Shown here in pieces: positions 15,129 to 25,896 of a stretch of 64,000 nucleotides of DNA (the stretch's first letter is position 1; each line of letters begins with the position of its first letter). The stretch comes from Lethocerus indicus (Eukaryota; Arthropoda; Insecta; Hemiptera; Belostomatidae), in assembly GCA_019843655.1 (NCBI GenBank), contig JACDQD010000003.1, forward strand, positions 33,034,224-33,098,223, written 5' to 3'. Both the position numbers and the translations under genes were made by a program. Below the pieces are notes generated by a model. The model did not search any database and was not told the origin of the DNA. It saw only the letters and a list, made by a program, of their open reading frames with translations.

Positions 15129-15312
15129 TTATCGCTCCGAAAACATTTTTAAGATTTTTTTATGGTCAAAACTGCGATATGTTCAAGTAACTAGTGAGTA
15201 GCGGAGGAGAAACTCATTTTCATTCCCCCAGTTTTTAATGTAGTTTAATTATTTGATATTTATTAAATCACGTGGCCACTTCGTTTTCAGGCCACGAAAG
15301 AACGCCAACAAC
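15129..15312 (+). repeat. Dispersed repeat, copy B
   Basis: Second copy of the repeat at 8,043-8,254, same strand, about 7.1 kb away. It keeps the CGGAGGAGAAA core (15,201 onward) and the GGCCAC block. Near its 3' end it also has a perfect 7-bp inverted repeat, CGTGGCC (15,271-15,277) and GGCCACG (15,290-15,296), with a 12-nt loop that copy A does not keep. The divergence implies an old duplication or insertion. Confidence 0.6.
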
Positions 15313-18300
15313 ACGTTATCGACCTTTAACACAATAATACAACAGGAATCGTACTAGTAACTAAGAAGTAGACCGCGTTCTATTATTAAGATTGGAGCCA
15401 ACAGTAGTATTGATAATCCTATTCACTTGTTAATTACTGAATGAAGTCATTCGGAAATTCATTGCGGGGTCGCCGACGGGTCAAATATGTTGGCAACTAG
15501 GAAGAAATTTTAAAATGTCCGGTGGGATCTGTTTACTAATAGCGAGCGAGAGTCCCGAGTCGGAATCAATTTTCGATTTCACGGGGGATCGGTTTGGCAT
15601 AATGGGGGGCTTAAAGGTCGGGGTGGTCCTACCGAGTGGCCCTATATTTCCTCTCCGCTATTAGACCCGGCCGACATTTTTCCTAATAATAACGACCAGG
15701 ATAAATAGGCCGCCTACGTACGTAGGACTGTAATTTATTTAAGACTCCCCATTGACATTTCCTGTGTGCCCACTCGAGGAGAACTCTTAATCGTCGGCCG
15801 CGGAAGGCCCTAATCTATTTTCATAAATTGGTCACCCGCCCATGATTCTGTCTACGAAACAATTGTATTGTAATATCTGCGCCCCGTTGTAATGAGACCA
15901 TTGTGGACAGCTTTTTATCGGTTTTCACCAACCGCTTCCTGTTACCCCCGTTCCCGATCGTTTGTATCGATTGACACAAAGCCTTGTGTCATCCTCGGGG
16001 GGAATTAATAATGGAGAATACTGACTATTATTGGCAAAGTTTCGGCTTCCGGGAAACACCGCGCTATTGCGGACAAAAAAACTTGGCTGTTATTGCTTTA
16101 TAAAGTAAGGAAGAGGGGCTAGGGCGTGAGAGACTAACGGAACCATCCCTGTATTCGCCTCCATTGTAGAGCGGATATTTCTGGGAATATTTTTATATTT
16201 ATGCTTCGGACGTGTGTGGCGGGGGGGGGGCTTTAAAGTTTTTACGACTTATACGTTTTATTCCGCCGTCGGTTCTATTTGCTCTTTGCCGTGAAAGGAT
16301 TTCCGGATATCGGGCCTGGTTTTAAGATCCCCGGCTGTGGCGACGGTCCGCGAATTTCCCGATCTAATAGAAACACCGGTTGGGGAAAATAAGGCCCCGC
16401 TTCCTGTTTAGAGTGGATGGCACGTGTCGCTAACGATCGGCGTTTTCTCTTTGTTCGGTCTCTCGGAAAGCTCGGAAATACTTATTGTTTGTTGTTTTTA
16501 TCTTCCTTCTCCCGCTTCTCCTTTTTTTTATTGGGCAACAGATTGATCGCCAGGAAGTGTATCGAAGATAATCTCATTCCGAAGTTACAAAATATGGTTT
16601 TTTTACTCTTCCCCTTCTTCTCGGGTTGCGAAAAAAAAACCCGGGCAACTATTACACATCCCGAGAGATCGGAGAGATTTCCCCGGGCCGGTAACAATGA
16701 CTTTCGTTCCGGTCGGATTTGCACGGTTTGTCGTCTCGATTGGGCAACCCCCCGAGACGCCCGCCGTTTACCGTTGGCCTCTTATTTCGCTCACCGTCAA
16801 CCGAACAACAATATATAATATATATATACCGACCCAAATAAGCGTCACATCGTTTTTTGAACGATTTTTCGCGGATTAATTACTTATATAATTGTCGTTT
16901 TGCGGAACGGAACACGTCCGCGGGCCTCTCGCGTTTCTTCTTCCCCTTTGTTCGGCCAATTTACCGGCGTAATTATTCCACTTTATTCTCGGAGGAGCGC
17001 CGGGCGTTGAGCTTTTGCCTCCTCCGGTCTCTCATCCGGTCTCCGGCGGTAACTCCGGTCTGCAATCAGGGACACTCCACTCGGCGCGTTAGATCCCTTT
17101 CCCCCCAAGAAACAGTTTTTCATCGTTCTCACCCTTTCGAGTGGCGTCGGAAAAAATTATTCGCCGCGATATAATCGTAAACCGAGGACTTCTACTTTAA
17201 TCCCGTAAATAAGGGGTGCGTCCAATTTATATTTTTACGCTAGAAAAAATGTTTAAATAACGACATATCTTTTAAAGTTTGAAAAATATGCCATTATATG
17301 TCTCTGAAAATGTGGTATTTTAATTTAAATCGTTATATTTAAAACCTTTTTTTTAACCGGCATTTAGCTGCAGTGGTTGTAAATCCTGTAGTTTTATTTT
17401 GATTGAAATTGTACATGGAAAGAGAGATACCGCGTATGATTCATATGATTAGGTCCAGTAAGTTTCCCTCTCGGGGTATTGGGCTTGCAATAAAATCGAC
17501 GAAATGATGTCGAATTGCCGAGTGGACAGTGGTTAAATTACCACATTGGTTTGTACAATGTTGACTTCTCTTAACGTTGTTTAGGGCTCGTATTTAACTT
17601 TAATTTGTGGGCGGTATCTCACGGGTTCGGTAGGCGGTTTGTCGAGAAGACCAATTGCCCCCCTCCCCCCGGTCCCTCCCTCTAAGGTTTATAGCGAGGT
17701 TCTGTCTGTGTTTTTTGTAAGGGTAGGACTCCCCCCACGGTGTAAATTTATCGGGTGGGGGTTGTGTTGCGGTTTGGGTAATCTCCGGTACTAAGCGTCT
17801 GCGGTTGTGGCAAATCCTGGCCCCGGGATTTTGTTTAATGCCCGGCGAGTTGGTAAAATAAAAGCGGCCGTCTCTGGAGCCCGCGCCCCAGCGCCTATTG
17901 AATCCTCTCTCCTCCGTTGGGTATTGACGCGGTCCCGGGACCGTTGAATCCAATCGGACCTAATGCCAGCACCGAGTATCGACGGAATTTCGCTCGTCTC
18001 CGTTTCGCAGTCATCTCTTATTCAAGGTTCTCGGATCGATATAGCCGGAGTTACCCGGATGGCGGGGTTGAATGCAACAAACCCCAACGTCCTAAGCAAA
18101 TTCCCCCGTATACGTCGTCATTAGTCGAAGAAATGATTTCAACTTCGCTCGTCCCGAAGTATGAAATGTGTACTTTGATTATTCGATATTTCATCGCAAA
18201 TATATTTATGATCGGCTTGAGTACCTTATTTATCCTATGCGCCGTAAGCGACGCAACCCGCAACACTCGAGAGTTGAGCGTTATAGTATTTTTATAAAAT

Positions 18301-18917
18301 ATTTTTTACCGGGATATTCGACTCGCCCAAATCATAGAGCGGGTATCCGGTTTTAAAAATATACGGAAGTCGATTTGAATTAATCACGTATCACTCGTAT
18401 TTGACTGGAATGCAGGAAACTGGATGAATTCCTTTTGGAGCGATACCCTGGGCTCTGAGCGAATGCGATATTCGCCCGCTACCGGCTCCGACTCCAGGGT
18501 TTATCCGGGTTTTCCACTTTGGGAGACCCTCCCGCCGCCCCAAAGACAAGAGGAGAGACCCCCGATAAACGCATTCCGGTCCTAACCCCGTGATATCGAT
18601 TCGGTCGGATTGAGGGTGCCGGGGTACCTTTGATAGGTACAGTTCTCCAGTTCCCTTGTTGGTCCCTGGCCGCGTCTTTCCAATACCGGGTAGCGACCTT
18701 CTCCCTCCCTCTCCCTCTCACTCACTCGCTTATATATTCGGCCTGGACACGAGGGCGTTTCAAATGTCGTTTCGTACTCTTCGAACAGACTCTTATATAT
18801 TAAATGTTTGTCCGTTAATTGGTAAGGTGTCAAATGAAAAGAATTTACAGCCAGGGACGAAGTTGCAACTTTGTCTTAAAAAGTACATCTTGAAATCTAA
18901 TTGGAATAATCAGCAGG

Positions 18918-19013
18918 TTAAAACCCGCTTTTTAAGGCCTGTTTTGCTGTTAAAAACCACTTTTTAGGCTTGATTTTGCGCTTAAAGACCCCTTATTAGG
19001 CATGATTAACTTG
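18918..19013 (+). repeat. Three-unit 32-nt tandem repeat
   Basis: Three head-to-tail units of exactly 32 nt lie at 18,918-18,949, 18,950-18,981 and 18,982-19,013. All units begin TTAAA, continue with a CC-rich block, then a T-run and AGGC at matching positions, and end in a T/G-rich block. The units have diverged by substitution but not in length, so the array is old and the period has been kept. The function is unknown. It sits in a CpG-poor stretch of about 400 nt (18.8-19.2 kb). Confidence 0.85.
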
Positions 19014-20287
19014 TATAACTGTCAGAGCATACACTTGCCATTTATAAATAAAAATGAAGAAAAGTGTTACTCCTTATCCTGAACTTGAAGAACCGTTTAA
19101 TTGTTTGAAGAAAAACCAGCGTTATCCGTTACCAGCGTTGCAACTACTTTATCTCGACCAAGAAAATGCCTTCGTTTATTTCTGAAACTTAATACATCTT
19201 AAAGTAAATACTAGTATGTTATCTGTAGAGGTTGGAAGGAGCCGCAGGAGGAGCCGTGCACAAGGGCCCTGTAGTTAAGGCAGAAGGGCACGAAGTTCGC
19301 CTTTGCCGCTCAATAATTAAAAGGAGCAGTAGTAGAGGAGGTGGTGGGGTGGGGGGGGGGTTTGGGCAACTCTCCGGCTTACCGGCGAACTTGTTGCTAC
19401 GGGACTTGTGTAAGCAACAAGCATTCCGTCCTGATTGCGTCAGTCCGTTAACTGGGAGACAACTTGAGTGGGGATCCTCAATCTTTCAGCTGTCGCCCCG
19501 GAGAGCGTACACTCTGGCGCCGAACAGTTTATGAATAATATATGGCAGATTACGTTATCGGTTCCAACCTCCAACTGGTAGTTGATATCAGTCCCACACC
19601 GGATATCGTTCGTAATCCCCTGTTGACTCGTTGATTTGCTCGTCAAACTTCAATTACATGAAGCTTTCAAATCGTTTCTCCTATTTTCTAAAATACATTC
19701 CGAGTACAACTGTCAAAAATAACAGTGTATTGGCGTTTAAAATACTCCAGAGATGAACGGAAGACTCAGCTTGAATATGGCCGATAGCTTTTTCTTTTTT
19801 CAGTGTAATATTCTTGGCAGTGTTGGCGTACCTCTTAACCTAACGTCAACACCGCTAATTGCCTTTTTATTGCGCCCGTCAGTTCTTTGTTTTCTTCTTT
19901 GTTTTGCGACGACGTCACAGACAGCTCTCGGTCGCAGAGTGCGAAAATAGGCTCGCGCTTTCGTTAACGACCTTCCTTTGTATTGAATCATAGGCCGTGG
20001 CCAATTTGGGATCAAAAGGATTCCTCTCCTCTTTCTCGGCGAAATTTGTGACTTGCAGGAATTACAGAGGAAACAAACCCCCCCCCACCCTCAACCATCC
20101 ACCCGTACTCTCGGCCGGTCCTACTTATTCCCGTTCCTCTCTTCCGAGACTTCGATTTATGTCAATTGCTTTCCGTAAATCTTCCACACACCAGACTATA
20201 CTTCAACGACCAGCGTATGAAAGAAGTAATTCGATTACTTCTTCCTTCACTTTTTAATTCCATTCCTACTATTTTTCTTCTGTGTTC

Positions 20288-20290
<3 letters not shown>

Positions 20291-20323
<33 letters not shown>

Positions 20324-20334
20324 TTATTTATTTA
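20291..20334. repeat. (TA)n / (TTTA)n microsatellite
   Basis: A TA dinucleotide array at 20,291-20,319 runs directly into about four TTTA units. This is a compound microsatellite with no coding content. Confidence 0.95.
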
Positions 20335-20904
20335 TGCCCGTACCTATAATGTACGAGGGCGTTCATTAATAAACAATTTTTAATTTCCTCCCCCTTTCGA
20401 TCTCGCTTAAGTAGTTTGCCGGTGGCCCGTTTAAAGTTTCAGGGAATGCGAAACAGGTGTGGATTTAACCTCGCCACTCGGATTATGAATCCAATTAAGA
20501 GCTGATATATTAACTACCTCTCTACCTAGCTGGCTATTTTCGCATTTCCTAGCGTCCCGTTCAGAGGCCGGGTCTCCCCAGCGTCTTAATTCGAGTTTTT
20601 ACAACATAAATATGAGTCCACCCGCGGGAAAGAATGAGATAGAACTTTATTTATTAAAAGTTTAAAACTCCCTTATACAGACCGGGCGCGGGGGTGGTTG
20701 GAGGGGAGGGGGTCTTCCTCTTCTTAGGGGCGCTTAAGCTCTATTGTGGGGGGAAAGTGACTACAAGTTTTATCTTTTGTCAGCAACTACTTAGGGGAGT
20801 CGATATATTTTGAATGTGCGTCTTATGGCCGGCGTTGGACAAATTTATAACGCAATCTTCTCAGCGAAACACTGGCTGTTAATGTTTGTAGCTAATAAGA
20901 GATT

Positions 20905-20999
20905 CGTCGGGTAATTAAATAATGTAATTAATTTTCTCCTTTTTTTTGTTTCCAGGTAAGCGGATTTTTGAGTATTCACCGGTTCATGCCTGCGTACCG
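20905..20999 (+). other. Candidate recursive splice site with 44-nt RS-exon
   Basis: A strong 3' splice site (pyrimidine tract TTTTGTTTCCAG, AG at 20,954-20,955) abuts a strong 5' splice site (GTAAGC from 20,956). This is the Y-tract-CAG|GTAAG layout of ratchet points, which are used in Drosophila and vertebrates to remove long introns in steps without leaving an exon. AT-rich sequence with TAAT branch-point-like motifs lies 20-40 nt upstream of the AG. A second donor, CCG|GTAAGA, lies at 20,999|21,000 and defines a 44-nt recursive-splice exon (20,956-20,999). Two of its three frames are open, and inclusion would shift frame because 44 is not a multiple of three. The sites are seen directly; their use is inferred. 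An ordinary 44-nt microexon is the main alternative. Confidence 0.55.
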
Positions 21000-23900
21000 G
21001 TAAGAGTTTTTCATTTGTTTATTCTACATTATTTGCTATCGTTTTTTCCGAGCGCCGTTTTCATTGTCGCTTCAAAGGGGTGAAAGCCGCCGACTTTCTC
21101 CGTTAACAAAGAGCCATTGTATAAGCGGACGGTGAAAACTATAGTTTCTTTTCACCGCCCGGCCACTTTTTAAAGCCCGGGGGTCTTCGCTCTGTCGACG
21201 GCTCGGCCGTCCCACATCTCCCCGGCCCAGATTTATTGGACGGACGGGCGCTGTTAACGACAGAATTTCAGGAATCTCTGTCCACGCCGGAGATCCTAAT
21301 TATTAAAATATATCGGGTTTCTGGAACAAATAAAAAAATTCCGAAAGACTGGGTGTTGAAAACGTAGAAAAAATTTAAAACGGAATTAAGGAAAAGAATC
21401 GAGTTTTACTTATCTCTGGTCGGTTTGAAAACGGGGAGGCGCGCAATCTTGCCTTCTATTTTTTTTTTATTCTTTTCTGTTTATCATTTCTCGATAACGA
21501 AATCACGCTCGAGCAATTTCCTTTTTCCGGTTTGTAGATAGAAAATCCCCCACCCGCCCCCGCCCCCACCGCTCTCTCATTATTTTAGAAGGGAACACAG
21601 AGCGCGAGGTTTCATAACGCCGCTTCTTTTTCGTCCGTCGGTTAAATAATAAAAAAAAACGGTCTGGGAAATAATTCTGGGCGCCCTTCGAAATTACTTT
21701 TAAGCTACTTTGGGGGTCGGCCGCGGCGCGGGCATCGTAATTACGACGAGGAGGGGGGTCGAGAAGCGTCGTATTTTTTGTTTATTCCTTGTTACGTTTA
21801 AGACTCGGGGCTATTTTCCGTTGTGTACGATATTTTAATTTAATCGTGGGAAAACGTAAATTTTATAGTTCAGCGGTGTACCGCGAATGTTGCCTATTTC
21901 CTTGTTCTTCTTATTACGACCGGCCCCAGTGGGTTATATATATACCGGTCGAATGGTAAGTCGGTCGCAGCATCCTTAAAGACTGAACCCGCTCGCCCCC
22001 GGCCGGCTCCGGTTCTACAATCGCTCAGCGTGCAGGTCGCGGGCCTAGTAAATAGTGCGAGAGAGGCGTTATCCCGGCGAGATGATATACAGGCGTCGGG
22101 GGAGGCCATTTTATTAAATATGTAGAGGTGCCCGGAGTCGTGCGAGTTTAATTATTCGGGAGGCAACCCGAGCCGGTGGGGGGTAGTTGAAGGCCGGTCC
22201 CGTGGGAGGCGGCGGCGGAGATAAGGGGCCCGCCCGGTGACGAAGTCCCTCCCATCAAGTCCCCGCAGCCTCAATTAACCCGACCCTGTAATATCACCCC
22301 CTTATTCGACCTGTCGCTCTGCTCCTAGCCCTTCCATCCTGATTAGTTCCACCCGAACATTAGCCGAATATACCTAACTAGGAGCGGACGTCTCGGTAAT
22401 TTCATTCCTGTTAAATGCGCCGCGACAAAATCCCCTTTATACGTTTAGTTATAGTTGAAAAATATAACGAGCTATTTGATCTATTGAATACAAATTCGAT
22501 CTCCTATCCTCGTTATTTGTCCGGAACGGTTTTATCGTCCAGTTTTGGAAATTAAAATGTCCCCCGTAATTATAACATTGGCTCGATCTCGAGCGGATTG
22601 AGTGCTCCGTATAATTTACGATGAGGGTGGGCGTTACTACACTGACAACACTTACGACCGTTTACAGTTATATTGACATCGGGTTTAATAATTGATTATC
22701 ATAATTTAGCATATATGTTAATTTGATTAATTACCATAATAGTCCAACATAACGCGGCTCGTTCGGGTTAAACAGACTCCCCCCTCCCAAACATATATCG
22801 CTGGAACGCTGGAGAGATAAGTTTTGAAAGGAAGATAAGAAATGGACCTTTGACTCCCTTTTTTCAATTCTACAAGATACTATAAGCTGGAACAAACAAA
22901 CTTGATTGTCTATGCGAAATACGGTATAAATATAAGCTGTTCATCTTCTGGCCAATTATATGCACATATCGACCGACTGTCTGTATGACAGCGGAATTAT
23001 TCACGAGCGACATCCGTCGCCGAGAGTGCATTAGCCCCGAATAGTTTTCACTTTCCCGACGTAATAATATAGAAAGTTACCGTTTCACGCTCGAAATCGA
23101 TTTTGAGTTTTTCACGGTGACGGGACGCCAAAGCCGGGTGGCGTTGCACACGATTGGCGGGATCTACGGCAGGATCGGTCGCGGCCCGTCGCCTTTCGAA
23201 ATTATTATAAAACGCTTTTTATAAGGCACCACCGCCTCGCGATAATGTCCTTAATCGCTCTCAGAAAGTTTTATTTCATTCATCCAATTTATAAATGTGC
23301 CGTTTACTATATTTTTTGTAATATCGTGGTTCTCGTGATCTTCCGTTAACACTCGCCGGTCTGCTCTTTCGATAGACCGGTTTCGCTGATCTTTCGTTGC
23401 TTTCTGCCAGTGAGTGGGGCATGTTGTCGCCGCACTTTTACTGTGATCCATTATTTAAATTTATCTTTTATTCAATTTCACTAACTGACTTTGCAAGCGT
23501 GACTGTGTATATTGTGGTTTGGTATAAAAACTGTCCGAACTCCCACCTTCATTTATAATTTGACAATGGAAAATGTAGTTTTCCTCTGAAGAACAGTGAT
23601 AGTGGGTCATACCCCCCTCTGGATACTTACCCGTACCTACTTACCCGGATGCACACCTTTACTGTCGAAGCTCTTCCGCGTCGCCATTTCTCTATATCGG
23701 GGAACATTTCCGACCCTCGTCTCCTTCCAATTCGGACACGGTGTGTTTTTTTTTGTAGACGTGTTGAGCCCAGCGAGCAAATCGTGCAAAGAGGCCAATC
23801 GCGATCGCCGACCGTACAGGGACCGAACCCGCCTACGATTCAATTTACCGGTATCTTTTGTTAGCGGTTTCATGGGGTCGTGGCGGCGGCGGAGGCGGCG

Positions 23901-24844
23901 GTTACGTGACCCGGGGCTGTAGCGGAGGGCCCATCTCTATTTGATTGTTGTCGGCTCCCGGGGTTATAAACGGCAGGGGGGTGGCCCCCGTGCGGTTGTT
24001 GGGCGCCGGTGACGCCGGTATCGATTGCCGAGCGGGCAACTCTCGGCAGTGCGGGGGCCCCCTAAGGGGGTGGGCGGGGGCGGTGGTGCCTGCTGTCTGT
24101 TGGCCGCGATGACAGGACACGACACCTTTGCATGTGCCGGCACTCTGCCGACACCCCCCGGCAGCTACCCCGTTTTCCACTTTGCGCCCGCCCAATACTC
24201 CCAGCCCAGTTGCCAGTATCAATTTCACCTCCCCGCGTTACCGCGACGTCACCTCCTTTTTAAACCCGGCGCAAACACTAAAAACACATTGTAGACTAGT
24301 GTGTGGCCTCCTAGGGGTTGGAAAACCGTAAATTTCGCCTCCCCCCCGGTCTGGTCTCTCGCCGGACTTCCAACACGACCGACACTGCTACTGAAGACGG
24401 TCTAGCGATTTACGACATTATAGAGACAATATAAGAAATGAAACAGAGCGCAACAGATCTTAGCACCCTAATTGCGCTGTATAAGAAAAGTGAGAAAAAA
24501 TTGCGGTATTATAATAGAAGTCTAGAAGTTTAACTTTCTTCTTTTCATTCTCTATTCCGGATGGCATTTGTGAAAGTTTTTCTCTCAATACTGACCGGCG
24601 ACTGGTTCTTTAACCTTAAATTCTGAACTAATTTGTTCCTCTTCACTCTTCCCGTCGGTTTCTCCCGGCGAATCTTCGTCGGGGAAACTTTTACTCGTTA
24701 CCGAGCGAACCACCCTATCCCTTACTGAAGGATGCTGAAACCTCGCGGGGGGGGGAACTTAATCCACTCATCTGAGCCGAACGCAGTACTACCGTATTGG
24801 ACTTCTAATGATATCGGTTCTTTTGCGTTTATGCCCTCCGAAAT

Positions 24845-24867
24845 GGTTCATATAATTTATATGAACC
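24845..24867. repeat. Perfect 10-bp hairpin, GGTTCA/TGAACC
   Basis: The arms GGTTCATATA (24,845-24,854) and TATATGAACC (24,858-24,867) are perfectly complementary around a 3-nt centre. The outer ends form an inverted GGTTCA...TGAACC pair spaced by 11 nt, similar in half-site to nuclear-receptor or ecdysone-type elements but with much wider spacing than the usual 1 nt. It may be only a chance AT-rich palindrome. Confidence 0.7.
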
Positions 24868-25873
24868 GTGATGTATTCGTTATAATATAATGAATTTGGC
24901 TGATATAACCACCATTGTCCATTTAGTATACTTCAAACCGTCTTTCTAGTAAATACGTATTCCAGGAATTTTGTTCTTCCCACTTTTGTTCCTCGGTAGT
25001 CCTCCGATATTGACCGAACCTAATCCAGCAGGGGTGGTCTACGGTGAGTGGGCAATCGATGGTTCAACTTCGTTATTGCGTCTCGGACTTCACTGTCTAT
25101 CCAATTGCAAGCCCCCCTCCGCACCCGGTCGAGAGAGATAAAGTAAGACGAACTTATCGGTCGGCTCGGTACGCTCGGTCGATCCTAACAACTTTAAGAG
25201 CTCGTACATCAAAGTTGACGCCCCGGCGGCCTCTACTGTGTTGGTCGAGAGTGCCGATGTGAAACGTTGCCCCCGGAATTTTATTTATTATTTATTGTCT
25301 CAGTAGACAGTAAATTAAAAATTATTGCCGTCGTTAAAACACGAATCGTGGCAAATCTTGCGAGGTAATCCAACCGACAATATCAGATATTATCGCGTTT
25401 TTGTAACCAGTTTCCTCATAACGTCCTCATCGTCGTTGTTTATGGTACGCTGCGTTGATGCAGGAACTAGACGTTACAAAACAATTTGTATATACTATAC
25501 GAAATTGTTATAAATTCTGTTACTGTGGTTTTTTTATCTGAATATGGTACGGTGTCTAAGCAGGTCTTGAATTCGTTGAGTCATTGAGACAAAAATACGG
25601 GGTTTTACGTAATGCGTAATACATTTGGAATAAATTGAATGTAATTAAAATATATTCCAGGAAAATATAAGCAACAGTCAACACCGAACGGACATTATGT
25701 TGATCGTCGATTATGTATAGCTTAGGCGATTTATCGGTCCGTTTTCATTTCAATCAAATAGCGATTTGTTTAAATTGCCGTCTCTTTTTTTTCTATCCTC
25801 TCGTCCGATCGTTATTCTAAATAATCCGTTAATCGTGGTGAAGGGCAGCAGGAGTAGATTGTTGTGGTCCCTT

Positions 25874-25896
25874 TCTCTCTCTCTCTCTCTCTCTCT
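25874..25896. repeat. (TC)n microsatellite
   Basis: A perfect TC dinucleotide array of about 11 units. Confidence 0.95.

Larger units (their letters stand above)
1..20904. other. Non-coding region, no gene recognised
   Basis: I see no supportable coding exon here. Open frames are at most about 120 codons, overlap each other on both strands, lack domain motifs and are not bounded by good splice signals. The stretch holds a GA microsatellite with a G16 run near 2.0 kb, two copies of a diverged dispersed repeat at 8.0 and 15.1 kb, a 32-nt tandem repeat at 18.9 kb and a TA/TTTA microsatellite at 20.3 kb, each listed separately. The ratchet-type splice site at 20.9 kb suggests that at least part of this stretch is + strand intron of a gene whose promoter is not visible. 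It could equally be intergenic. Confidence 0.6.
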
